The position numbers and the translations under genes were made by a program. The notes under the pieces are model-generated. The model searched no databases. It saw only the letters and a program-made list of their open reading frames with translations, and was not told the DNA's origin. A stretch of DNA of 64,000 nt from Agrobacterium sp. AGB01. GTDB taxonomy: Bacteria; Pseudomonadota; Alphaproteobacteria; Rhizobiales; Rhizobiaceae. This document shows positions 9,210-16,493 of the stretch, piece by piece. Positions within the stretch are counted from its first letter, which is position 1; the number at the start of each line of letters is the position of its first letter. The stretch is from NCBI RefSeq assembly GCF_014851585.1, contig NZ_JACVAB010000003.1, forward strand, positions 496,001 to 560,000. Reading direction: 5' to 3'.

Positions 9210-9916
9210 GTCCGCTACCCATACCCCATTGTACCAACAAACACTTCAGCGAGTGGGAAAGCTGCTATTAGGGCATCGAAAGGTGTAGCCGTCATCAGTC
9301 GTCCAGAGGGAAATGGTTGTGGATTTCTCGGTCTAGGGAAGACTGCAGTTCGCGGGTCGAGTGAAGCGGTTTTGAGAACGCCCTGTGCGGTTACGAGCGG
9401 CAATCCCGACAAGCTTCGGCTGATCGTGAAGGCAACGTTTCCAATGAACACTCAAACTTGCGGTGGCACGTTAACATAGCATACTTTGCTACATTCGATA
9501 TTCAATATCTCTGGCGCAAGCGTTGTGGGAGGAGACAACGATCGCGAATTTGTGGCATCTCAAATGTGTCACCGAAGATGTCATGATCCAAAATCCGAGG
9601 ACCGCCGGAGCAAGATCGTCCCAGCAGAAGGTCTTTCTGAGACGAGCGCCTAAGCACTCCGTAATCGTTGCGCTTTCTATTTCTGTTCGCAAACAACCCC
9701 ACCCGGTCAACATCGACCGTGCTTCTGGATTTCAATTGCAAGAGCCTTTGGGTAACGATCGATCGAAGTCGTGCACGCCTTCAAAAACTTTCCGGCCAAA
9801 CCTGAAATTTCATGTCATTCGCTTGCGAATGATCACTTTGTCTTGTCCAAATAGATATTGAGCTTCATCCTGTTCACGAATTGCTCTATACTACCAAGAC
9901 TTGACAGGTGATGTGC
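9210..9916. other. Gene-poor stretch, nothing recognisable
   Basis: About 700 bases between the dehydratase gene and the RNA leader. Short open frames exist on both strands (for example 78 codons at 9215-9451 minus and 112 at 9523-9861 plus). None has a recognisable domain, a convincing ribosome site or the codon pattern of its neighbours. No terminal inverted repeats, tRNA or transposase motifs are visible. It may be decayed DNA linked to the rearrangements further right. Confidence 0.5.
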
Positions 9917-9998
9917 ATCCGGACGGCGAGGGTCGCCAAGGCAGTGTCCGGCCTCAATTCACTTATTAGCTCGGCCGGACTCTCACTGGAGAGTCGTC
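9917..9998 (+). promoter_or_regulatory. Candidate structured 5' leader with mutually exclusive hairpins
   Basis: The leader of the small gene at 9999 can fold in competing ways. CCGGAC (9919-9924) can pair with GTCCGG (9946-9951), enclosing a short hairpin GGCGA-GGG-TCGCC (9925-9937). The same GTCCGGCC (9946-9953) can instead pair with GGCCGGAC (9973-9980). Finally GACTCTC (9978-9984) pairs perfectly with GAGAGTC (9989-9995), a stem that buries the GGAGAG ribosome site four bases before the ATG. The last two stems share bases 9978-9980 and cannot form together. This is the layout of a translational switch. I do not recognise a known riboswitch class. Confidence 0.45.
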
Positions 9999-10388
9999 AT
10001 GTCGGAAAAATCTTCTGCAATTCCACCTTTGCCGTGCGCGCCCGTTGAGGTGTACGACGGAATACCTACTGCTATCGCCCTTGAGGTGATGCGTGATCTC
10101 TATGGACTTCATGCCGCGACAGCAGCAGCGTGGTGCGCCATAGAAGCGCGTCGCGATGGTATCGATGACCAATACCAATTCTGGTTCGGTCTTTTTTGCG
10201 AACTTCGCAAGGCCTCCCCTGTCTTTTCTCTCCTTACGCCCCCGATCTTGAAAATTGATCGGTCGATGTCTGAAGGTGACTATTCTCAAGTAGACGAGAC
10301 TATTCGCTGCGACCTTAATTGCTTGCTCTGCTCCCAAAACCTTCGACATTCAATTGTTCGCGAAATCCGATCAATAATCGGAAATTAA
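9999..10388 (+). CDS. Small protein of unknown function
   Basis: A 129-residue frame with an ATG four bases after a GGAGAG ribosome site. The N-terminal 75 residues look like a real folded protein (VYDGIPTAIALEVMRDLYGL, then AAAWCAIEARRDG). The rest is less convincing and may be a frame that lost its original end. No signal peptide or membrane span is seen, and I recognise no domain. It lies 77 bases upstream of the truncated binding-protein gene on the same strand. The structured leader suggests controlled translation. The function is not known. Confidence 0.55.
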   Translation: MSEKSSAIPPLPCAPVEVYDGIPTAIALEVMRDLYGLHAATAAAWCAIEARRDGIDDQYQFWFGLFCELRKASPVFSLLTPPILKIDRSMSEGDYSQVDETIRCDLNCLLCSQNLRHSIVREIRSIIGN

Positions 10389-10465
10389 TATTGGAAATCA
10401 CCAATAAAATAGCGGCAATATCTCCCAGAAATCCTGAACAATCAGCAGAATCAAGAGGGCGAACG

Positions 10466-11110
10466 ATGAAACGTGGATTTTTGTTTGTTACATTTATAAC
10501 AGCAACCAGCGTGGCGAGTGCTGCTGTTGCAGAGCAACTGATCGTCAACAGCTATGGCGGACCATACGAGGATATCATCCGCAGTCGGATCATCGAACCC
10601 TTCGAAAAAGAGTTCAATACAAAGGTTATTTACGATGCGGTGGGATCCGCGTCGCAAGACTACGCTAAAATCAAGGCCACACGCGGTCGGCCAGGTTTCG
10701 ATGTCGTCGTTATGACCGCTTCACAGTCGCTCGACGGATGCAGGGACGGCCTTCTCGAAAAATTCTCACTGGAAAGTGTTCCAAACATTGCAAAACTCAG
10801 TCCGGAGATCAGCAGGATCGCGGGCGCTTGCGGGGCGGTCCACGAAGTTCAGTATCTCTCTCTTCTGTGGCGCAAAGACAAACTTGCATTCGCGCCTTCC
10901 TCTTGGTCGGCCTTATTTCGCGATGAACTGAAAGGGAAGGTCATCCTCCCCACGTTCCAGAACATCATGGCGGCATATCTCATGCAGATCATGTCCGTCA
11001 CCAATGGTGGTGATCTCATCGACAACGTTGATCCCGGTTTCGAAGCGATGGGAAACCTTGCCAAGCAATCAATAGGTTTCGAACAATCGTCTTCGATCAT
11101 GGAGAATTGA
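10466..11110 (+). pseudogene. Truncated polyamine-type ABC substrate-binding protein (PotD-like)
   Basis: N-terminal 214 residues of a periplasmic spermidine/putrescine-class binding protein. A signal peptide is clear (MKRGFLFVTFITATSVASA, cleavage near AVA-EQ). The mature start LIVNSYGGPYEDIIRSRIIEPFEKE and the segment FDVVVMTASQS match this class, which is normally about 340-350 residues. The frame stops just after SSSIMEN, where the family should continue for over 100 residues. The DNA beyond about 11107 belongs to an antisense virB4 fragment. The start is the ATG at 10466, after AGAGGG. Without its C-terminal lobe it should not bind ligand, and no permease or ATPase gene follows. The break is shared with virB4. 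Confidence 0.75.
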
Positions 11111-12003
11111 TTCTGCTTGCGGCCCATGATCGCGCGGGAGTCGGCCTTCGACGTGAACGCAAAGGACTGTGTCAAGACAAGCTCGAACGGCGCGGACAGG
11201 ATGCCGTCAAGCATACCACTGCGCGTGATCGCCGGATACTCCTTCAAGCCGAACATGCCGGCATAACGTGCTTCTGCCTCATGCCGGATTTCGACTGTCT
11301 CACGACCGAAAATCACCCGGTCCGAATAGATTGCTGATGAGATGCGCCCTTCTGTCAGAGGCACAGGTTCGCGGCGCCCACCAACAAGCTGATGGAGAAA
11401 CGCGCTTGGCTCGGAAAACAGGATCCCGTCGCGCTCTTGGAGGGACAGTATACGAGGCGCGAAGCGCTTCAGCCCGGCGACCACATCGACCACCTTGTCG
11501 TGCAGGTGTTTTAGCGCCGCTTCGTCCAGCTCAATCGCGTGTCGCCGCGCCCTACGCAAGCGAGAAAGAAGGTGCGCGGCTTTGTCTACGGGATCACGAC
11601 TCGGAGACCAGACCAGGGTGAGATAGAGATCGTTGCGGAACAGGTCCTCGCGAACCATCCGCTCACGGTATCTGGCATTGAGGCACTCGGAAAAACGATT
11701 GGTGAAGCGCCCGCCTGGATAGTCGTTGTCACGCCGACGGATGACATGCGTCCAGAGCGCCAACCGCTCGTCGGCGATATTACGATAGAGTGTGTTGAGG
11801 CTGCGGTGCAGACCGTTTATATCCAGACTATCGGCAGTCTCGAATGAAACACCTTCAAGCATGAGCACGGTCATCAGCGCGCGGGAATCGAGCACCACAG
11901 TGGCCTCGTCGACGTGGCGGACATAGGGAATGAAGGTCTCCGGCCCAAGTTCCCGGGACCGTAATTTTGCGAGATTACGCAAGGCTGAGATCCCTTTCGT
12001 CAT
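10849..12003 (-). pseudogene. virB4: Truncated VirB4 (type IV secretion ATPase, N-terminal part only)
   Basis: From the ATG at 12003 about 300 residues match the N-terminal domain of VirB4/TrbE (ETFIPYVRHVDEATVVL, then SKADSRAIMGRKQNQ). Full VirB4 proteins are about 790 residues with Walker A and B motifs in the second half; none is present. After QNQ, near 11107, the frame continues as meaningless antisense of the binding-protein gene until a stop at 10849. The ATPase that powers pilus assembly is therefore missing. The gene overlaps the end of virB3, as usual in virB operons. A TTG at 12015 is an alternative start. The homology is firm and the product is very likely dead. Confidence 0.8.
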
Positions 12004-12313
12004 AGCACCGGACAAGCATCAACGGCGAGAGTGTCGCCCCGCCCCAATAAGCAGCATTGCGCGCGCGTCCGCGGGTTTCGATCCAGGCAAGCAGAATGCG
12101 GAACATATTGTGGTCATGCTTGACGAGCGCACGGAAGACGAGATGGAAGACGATGCCGACCAGGGCATAAGCGATCGATCCGGCGGTGATGTAGAGGATG
12201 GTGGTCAACATGATGTTGATGCCCATCGCTTCCATGGTCACACCGGCGACCATGGCCGGTCGGGTGCAGGCCAGGAACAGCGTGTCTTCTTCGACTGCAG
12301 GAACGCTCACCAT
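11975..12313 (-). CDS. virB3: Type IV secretion protein VirB3
   Basis: Inner-membrane component of a VirB-type secretion channel, 112 residues. It has LFLACTRPAMVAGVTMEAM at the N-terminus and a hydrophobic hairpin through about residue 60, the usual VirB3 layout, then an acidic/basic C-terminal tail. I use the ATG at 12313, which lies just after the virB2 stop; a TTG at 12322 is the alternative. Order virB1-virB2-virB3-virB4 is conserved. With virB4 truncated and virB5-virB11 absent downstream, it probably has no working apparatus in this locus. Confidence 0.85.
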   Translation of the reverse strand: MVSVPAVEEDTLFLACTRPAMVAGVTMEAMGINIMLTTILYITAGSIAYALVGIVFHLVFRALVKHDHNMFRILLAWIETRGRARNAAYWGGATLSPLMLVRCYDERDLSLA

Positions 12314-12318
12314 GCTTT

Positions 12319-12618
12319 TCAACTGCCGACGATGGTGTTGACGAGTTCGGTGGCCCCGAAAATGCCACCGATGCCGATAATCCAGTATCCGGCTTTTCTA
12401 AGATCCATATAGCCGAACATCCAGGCAATGCAGATGACGATCACGGCGATGATCGCCAGCAGGCGGGCAATATTGCCGGTGAGCATGGTAACGATGTTCT
12501 GCAACACGGTTTCGATACCGGCAGACTGGGCAAAGGCCGGCTCAACAAGGCATGCAGTAATCGCGATTGCCATCAGCGCGGAGGCTGCATAGGGTCGAAG
12601 GCTGGTTCTGGAGATCAT
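12319..12618 (-). CDS. virB2: Type IV secretion pilin VirB2
   Basis: Major pilin subunit precursor of a VirB-type system, 99 residues. A long signal peptide ends near AFAQSAG (about residue 30). Two hydrophobic helices follow (ARLLAIIAVIVICIAWMFGY and YWIIGIGGIFGATELVNTI), as in VirB2/TrbC. The ATG at 12618 overlaps the virB1 stop, showing translational coupling. It is intact as far as can be seen, but the downstream channel genes are lost in this window. Confidence 0.88.
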   Translation of the reverse strand: MISRTSLRPYAASALMAIAITACLVEPAFAQSAGIETVLQNIVTMLTGNIARLLAIIAVIVICIAWMFGYMDLRKAGYWIIGIGGIFGATELVNTIVGS

Positions 12619-13289
12619 TCACTCTGCTCCGATTGATCATTGTGGAAAACGACGACAGAAGAGTGCCGCCTGGAACGGAACACGTTCCATGATGCGGTTT
12701 CCTCCGTCTGTGTGACTTGATTGGGGACTGGCTGCGTCAGCTGGTTTTCTGAGCGCTCTTTGGTGGTGTCATCGCGGGTCATTGACCTGGACGATCCGCC
12801 AATCGCGAGCGAGGTGAGCTTTGGAGAGAGGCGCATCACCTCGTCGCGCACCTGATCGTCATACCGGACCGTGTCTCTACCGGGAGGTTCATATCGCCCA
12901 TAGAAGGACTGGAGCATCACCGTTTCGGCCCGCGCGGAGCTCGATCCGAAACGCAAAGCGAGGCGATAGTAGCCGTCGAGAAGCGTAGCGGTCGCCTTAA
13001 GATTCACGCATGGGTCAAAGGCATCAGAGACGGAGAGGTTCAGCTTGCGAAGCTCCGCAACCCCGATACCACCAAGTCCGATCTGGATCTCCTGGCGATC
13101 CGCTATCAAGGCGGTTGCAACCTCGATTGCTTCAGCCTTGCTGGCGGGCTGCGCAGGGAGCGGCATACCTCTACTGATACGAATATTGAAGGGAAGGAAC
13201 CTGCTCTCAAGGCTCACGACGGCGGCTAGTGTTTCCACCCGGACTTCCGGCGCGCAGCTCTGCGCGATATCGACGAAAGCTTCGCTCAT
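12615..13289 (-). CDS. virB1: Type IV secretion lytic transglycosylase VirB1
   Basis: Peptidoglycan-cleaving enzyme that opens the cell wall for the VirB apparatus, 224 residues. The SLT-type segment VVSLESRFLPFNIRIS carries the likely catalytic Glu near residue 28. GLGGIGVAELRKLNLSVSDAFDPCVNLKATATLL is the rest of the goose-lysozyme-like core (positions about 91-125). There is no classical signal peptide, as in many VirB1 proteins encoded with an internal export signal. It overlaps virB2 by four bases and starts three bases after the TrbM-like gene. Confidence 0.85.
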   Translation of the reverse strand: MSEAFVDIAQSCAPEVRVETLAAVVSLESRFLPFNIRISRGMPLPAQPASKAEAIEVATALIADRQEIQIGLGGIGVAELRKLNLSVSDAFDPCVNLKATATLLDGYYRLALRFGSSSARAETVMLQSFYGRYEPPGRDTVRYDDQVRDEVMRLSPKLTSLAIGGSSRSMTRDDTTKERSENQLTQPVPNQVTQTEETASWNVFRSRRHSSVVVFHNDQSEQSE

Positions 13290-13292
13290 CGC

Positions 13293-13832
13293 TCAATACC
13301 AGACGCGCTGCTTGCCGGCGCCGTCGATGGTGACGTCGACATAGTGCGGTTGTGATCGCAGATTGGGGCGCATGATAAGGTAGCCCATGCACTCAAGCCG
13401 ACCTTCCTGGCGCTGCCACCGCGCAGACAAGACAGAGCCGGAATCTCCAGCTGAATGGTCATGTCCGAAGGAGCAAAGTGACCGGTCTATCCGTTGGAGC
13501 TCGCTTGAAACGCAGGTCGTCTCTCGACCACGTGGACCGTAACTACCTGATAGGCGATAGCCCCCATTGCAATAGTATGGTTCGTAGCCCGGCCGGGAGC
13601 TGCGAAATCCGACGCCGCTGCACGCTGGGAACGAATGGCCTTTGGCAAGCGCGCGCCAGAGTTTTTGAATTGGAGGCCGGCATTCGGCATACTGGGTTGG
13701 CCCGCCGGGATTGGAAAGGCACAAGATGACCTCGCATCCCCAATTATCTGCACGCGCATTGCTGCCGGAAATCAGATAGGATAGCAGCATGAAGGAGACA
13801 GACAGCAGACTATTCAGCAGAAGGTTTTTCAT
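13293..13832 (-). CDS. TrbM/KikA-like conjugation-associated exported protein
   Basis: 179-residue protein with a signal peptide (MKNLLLNSLLSVSFMLLSYL, cleavage near ARA-DNW). A cysteine-rich segment follows, CEVILCLSNPGGPTQYAEC, that resembles the TrbM/KikA/MpfK family found beside virB1 on conjugative plasmids. The ATG at 13832 has GGAGG eight bases upstream; a longer frame starting at 13937 adds 35 residues that would precede the signal peptide and is unlikely. It heads the virB-type operon and lies 98 bases from a divergent regulator gene. The role in mating is not established; the family call is moderately sure. Confidence 0.65.
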   Translation of the reverse strand: MKNLLLNSLLSVSFMLLSYLISGSNARADNWGCEVILCLSNPGGPTQYAECRPPIQKLWRALAKGHSFPACSGVGFRSSRPGYEPYYCNGGYRLSGSYGPRGRETTCVSSELQRIDRSLCSFGHDHSAGDSGSVLSARWQRQEGRLECMGYLIMRPNLRSQPHYVDVTIDGAGKQRVWY

Positions 13833-13930
13833 GGACTTGCCCCTCCGGTACAACGACAGCGCGCTGCGGCAGCAATGGCCAACAAGTACGCAATGCAATT
13901 TTACTATCGTATATAACACAGTTAAATAGC

Positions 13931-14281
13931 ATGACAAGAGCGATCAAGACACAATTGCACAACCTTGCCTTCTCCGGACTAATCCTGAAGGAGATTTTCG
14001 AACATCCGCTTGAGGACGAAACGCCACAAGCACGGCTAAAGGAGATCGGAATGATGACGATCCTTTACACTATGAGCCAGGCTCACCAGAGGTTAACCCT
14101 CACAAATATCGTAGATATTTCAGGATTAACCCGAAGCGGTGCAAAGGAGACTGTTGATCTGCTCGTCAAGCGGGGCATGCTGAATGAAACCATGGGTACC
14201 AATTCCATGGGCAGGGGGACCGCGCGTCAATTCGAGATATCCCAAGACCTTTTAAATAAGCTGAGCACCTTCGAAAGCTGA
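13931..14281 (+). CDS. Winged-helix transcriptional regulator of the virB-type operon
   Basis: Small DNA-binding protein of 116 residues with a MarR/winged-helix core. The segment LTLTNIVDISGLTRSGAKET (about 55-74) is the helix-turn-helix, followed by VDLLVKRGMLNE as the wing. There is no ligand domain. It is divergent from the TrbM-like gene, so the 98-base gap should contain its operator and both promoters. Regulation of the secretion operon is inferred from this arrangement alone. Confidence 0.72.
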   Translation: MTRAIKTQLHNLAFSGLILKEIFEHPLEDETPQARLKEIGMMTILYTMSQAHQRLTLTNIVDISGLTRSGAKETVDLLVKRGMLNETMGTNSMGRGTARQFEISQDLLNKLSTFES

Positions 14282-14532
14282 TTGGAAATTGCGGATTAAA
14301 CTATATTTTTTACGACACAACTCGGCGGCAGCGGACGAGTGTTGGTTAGCATTGAATATCCTCGTCACGCGGGTATTCATCTGGAACAGCGCACAGTCGC
14401 ATAGCCCAATGTGTACATGGCTAAATGGCTGCGATGCAGCCGTGGCCTAGGGATGAAGCAGCGCCTGATTATGGAGCACCCTCGACACAGCCCGCCCCCA
14501 GAAAAGCCGACAGGCTAAAAAGATAGATGGTA

Positions 14533-16020
14533 TTAAAGCATAGCCGTTGAAGCAAAAACATCGGCAGTTGTTACATCGATAACTCGGCAGAGCGCCGGTG
14601 CAAATGCGTTGCCGATGCCAATCAAAACCGGCTCATCTACACCAATTTCAATAATTCCGGCATCGAGATCGCGCAAACGTCCGCACCAGCGCCGCTCTCC
14701 AGCTCGGGTAATAGCACTCATGATAACAATGGGTGTGCAATCGCTCATGCCATGTTCGATGAGGCGTGCTTTGATTTCTGGTGCTGTACGACCGCCCATG
14801 TAAAAAACCGTCGTCACGGTCGGGCTTGCCAATGCGTTCCAGTCGAGATTTTCCGGCAAATTTCCTTTGCGGGAATGTCCGGTCACAAAGCGCACGGATT
14901 GTGCATGATCTCGATGCGTCAAAGAAACGCCAAGGCGGGACGCCATAGCGCTCGCCGCAGTGATGCCCGGCACGATTTCTACCGGAATATTCTCGGCTTT
15001 AAGGGCTGCAATTTCTTCCCCTGCCCGGCCGAAAATCATCGGATCACCCGATTTCAGCCGCACAACCCTTTTGCCTGCCTTGGCGAAATTGATCATCATG
15101 GCGTTGATGTCTTCCTGCTTGCAGCTTGTGCGGCCACCACGCTTACCAACCAGCATGCGTTTGGCCTCACGTCGGGCAAGTTCAAGCACCTCATCAGACA
15201 CTAGGTCATCAAACAGAATAATATCTGCCGCCTGCAACGCACGAACCGCCTTGAGCGTTAACAGCTCCGAATCCCCCGGCCCGGCACCAACCAGCGTGAC
15301 CTTGCCATATCTGCCAGCAGCGAGCTTTCCGGCGCCGCCAATATCCGACAATAACTTGTCCTGCATCTGGTTGTCGGCGCTCTCGGTAAATGCGCGATCA
15401 ACAAACCGCTCCCAGAAGTTCCGCCGGGCATTTCCGGGCGCAAGTGAGCCGTTCACATGCTCACGAATATGTTGAGCCATGTCGGCCCACTTCTGAAGCG
15501 ACAGCGGTAGCAGGGTCTCAATGCGTCGGCGGATAGCCTGCGCCAGGATAGGCGCTGCACCATCAGTGGAAATCGCAACCACAACAGGTGATCGATTGAC
15601 GATCGAACCAAACTGAAACTGGCAAAACTGCGGCTTGTCGATAACATTGGCAGGAACACCTGCACGTGTGGCTGCCTCAAAAAATACTTTGGCATCCTGT
15701 TCGTCATCACAATCTGCAATCGCCAAAACTGCGGCCTGAAAGCAGCCTTCGTGCCAATCTGTATCGTGATGAGTGATGACTGCGGCAGGGTTTGGCAAAG
15801 CCCGCCCCATAAGCGAAAGCATCGATTCACCAAGCGCCTGTTGCGGACAATACAGATGCAATTGCGCACCGCAGGCCAGCAGGAGTTCCGCCTTCCACGC
15901 CGCAGCATCTGAGCCGCCACACAAGACAACGGCCTTGCCAGCCAAATCCCAAAATACCGGCAATTTGGCCAGCGCCTCCATGCGGACGGTTTCATTTCGC
16001 GCGGTTTGCACGACATCCAT
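14533..16020 (-). CDS. cysG: Siroheme synthase CysG
   Basis: Makes siroheme, the cofactor of NirB, from uroporphyrinogen III. The N-terminal part (about residues 20-210) is the precorrin-2 dehydrogenase/ferrochelatase module with AVVLCGGSDAAAWKAELLL as the NAD-binding fold. The C-terminal part is the SAM-dependent uroporphyrinogen III methyltransferase with VGAGPGDSELLTLKAVRAL, VVRLKSGDPMIFGRAGEE and PGITAASAMASRLG. The start is the ATG at 16020 (495 residues). It is the last gene of the nitrite-reduction operon, 136 bases after nirD. A strong hairpin in that gap may lower its expression relative to nirBD. Full-length and confident. Confidence 0.95.
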   Translation of the reverse strand: MDVVQTARNETVRMEALAKLPVFWDLAGKAVVLCGGSDAAAWKAELLLACGAQLHLYCPQQALGESMLSLMGRALPNPAAVITHHDTDWHEGCFQAAVLAIADCDDEQDAKVFFEAATRAGVPANVIDKPQFCQFQFGSIVNRSPVVVAISTDGAAPILAQAIRRRIETLLPLSLQKWADMAQHIREHVNGSLAPGNARRNFWERFVDRAFTESADNQMQDKLLSDIGGAGKLAAGRYGKVTLVGAGPGDSELLTLKAVRALQAADIILFDDLVSDEVLELARREAKRMLVGKRGGRTSCKQEDINAMMINFAKAGKRVVRLKSGDPMIFGRAGEEIAALKAENIPVEIVPGITAASAMASRLGVSLTHRDHAQSVRFVTGHSRKGNLPENLDWNALASPTVTTVFYMGGRTAPEIKARLIEHGMSDCTPIVIMSAITRAGERRWCGRLRDLDAGIIEIGVDEPVLIGIGNAFAPALCRVIDVTTADVFASTAML

Positions 16021-16094
16021 GGCTGATCCCTTCCATCGCAGCGGCCGATCTGTTGCAGGTCGCGTTGGCATTGAAAATGTGGCTGTTGTGTTTG

Positions 16095-16124
16095 CGCCTG
16101 CGCCAGGAGAAAATGGCGCAGGCG
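16095..16124 (-). repeat. Intercistronic hairpin between nirD and cysG
   Basis: A perfect 11-base inverted repeat, CGCCTGCGCCA (16095-16105) and TGGCGCAGGCG (16114-16124), with an 8-base loop. On the transcribed minus strand no T-run follows, so it is not a plain terminator. It could stabilise the upstream nirBD message or attenuate cysG. Confidence 0.6.
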
Positions 16125-16156
16125 TTTTCGGATCCAGGACCGCGACTAGACTGCGC

Positions 16157-16489
16157 TTACTCTGCCGCGATCATCAGCGCTTCAAGCGTAATGGCCAGCA
16201 TGCCATTTACATTGCGAACGGGAATGGTTCTCACCCCCCCCTCATCCGCTCCCAAGGCCTTACCCGTCTCAAGCGAGATCACCCAGTTGTGCAGTGGACA
16301 TGTAACGGACGCGCCGTGGACGATGCCCTGTGAAAGCGGGCCGCCCTTGTGCGGGCAATGATCTTCAATCGCAAAAATCTGATCGTCCGCTGTGCGGAAA
16401 ACGGCAATCTTCCCCATAGGTGTTTTCACGCAGCGCGCACCTCGCAGTGGAATATCCGAGACATGACCAATTTCGACCCAGTTGCTCAT
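16157..16489 (-). CDS. nirD: Nitrite reductase (NADH) small subunit NirD
   Basis: Rieske-fold partner of the cytoplasmic assimilatory nitrite reductase, 110 residues. The two iron-sulfur motifs CPHKGGP and CPLHNW are both intact, so this version probably binds a [2Fe-2S] cluster; some NirD proteins have lost these residues. The ATG at 16489 lies four bases after the nirB stop. Length is normal. Confident. Confidence 0.95.
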   Translation of the reverse strand: MSNWVEIGHVSDIPLRGARCVKTPMGKIAVFRTADDQIFAIEDHCPHKGGPLSQGIVHGASVTCPLHNWVISLETGKALGADEGGVRTIPVRNVNGMLAITLEALMIAAE

Positions 16490-16493
16490 GGTT

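Noticed and set aside
9215..9451. Open frame of 78 codons on the minus strand
   Set aside because: No ribosome site, no recognisable domain and no support from neighbours.
9523..9861. Open frame of 112 codons on the plus strand
   Set aside because: Composition is unlike nearby genes and no domain is visible.
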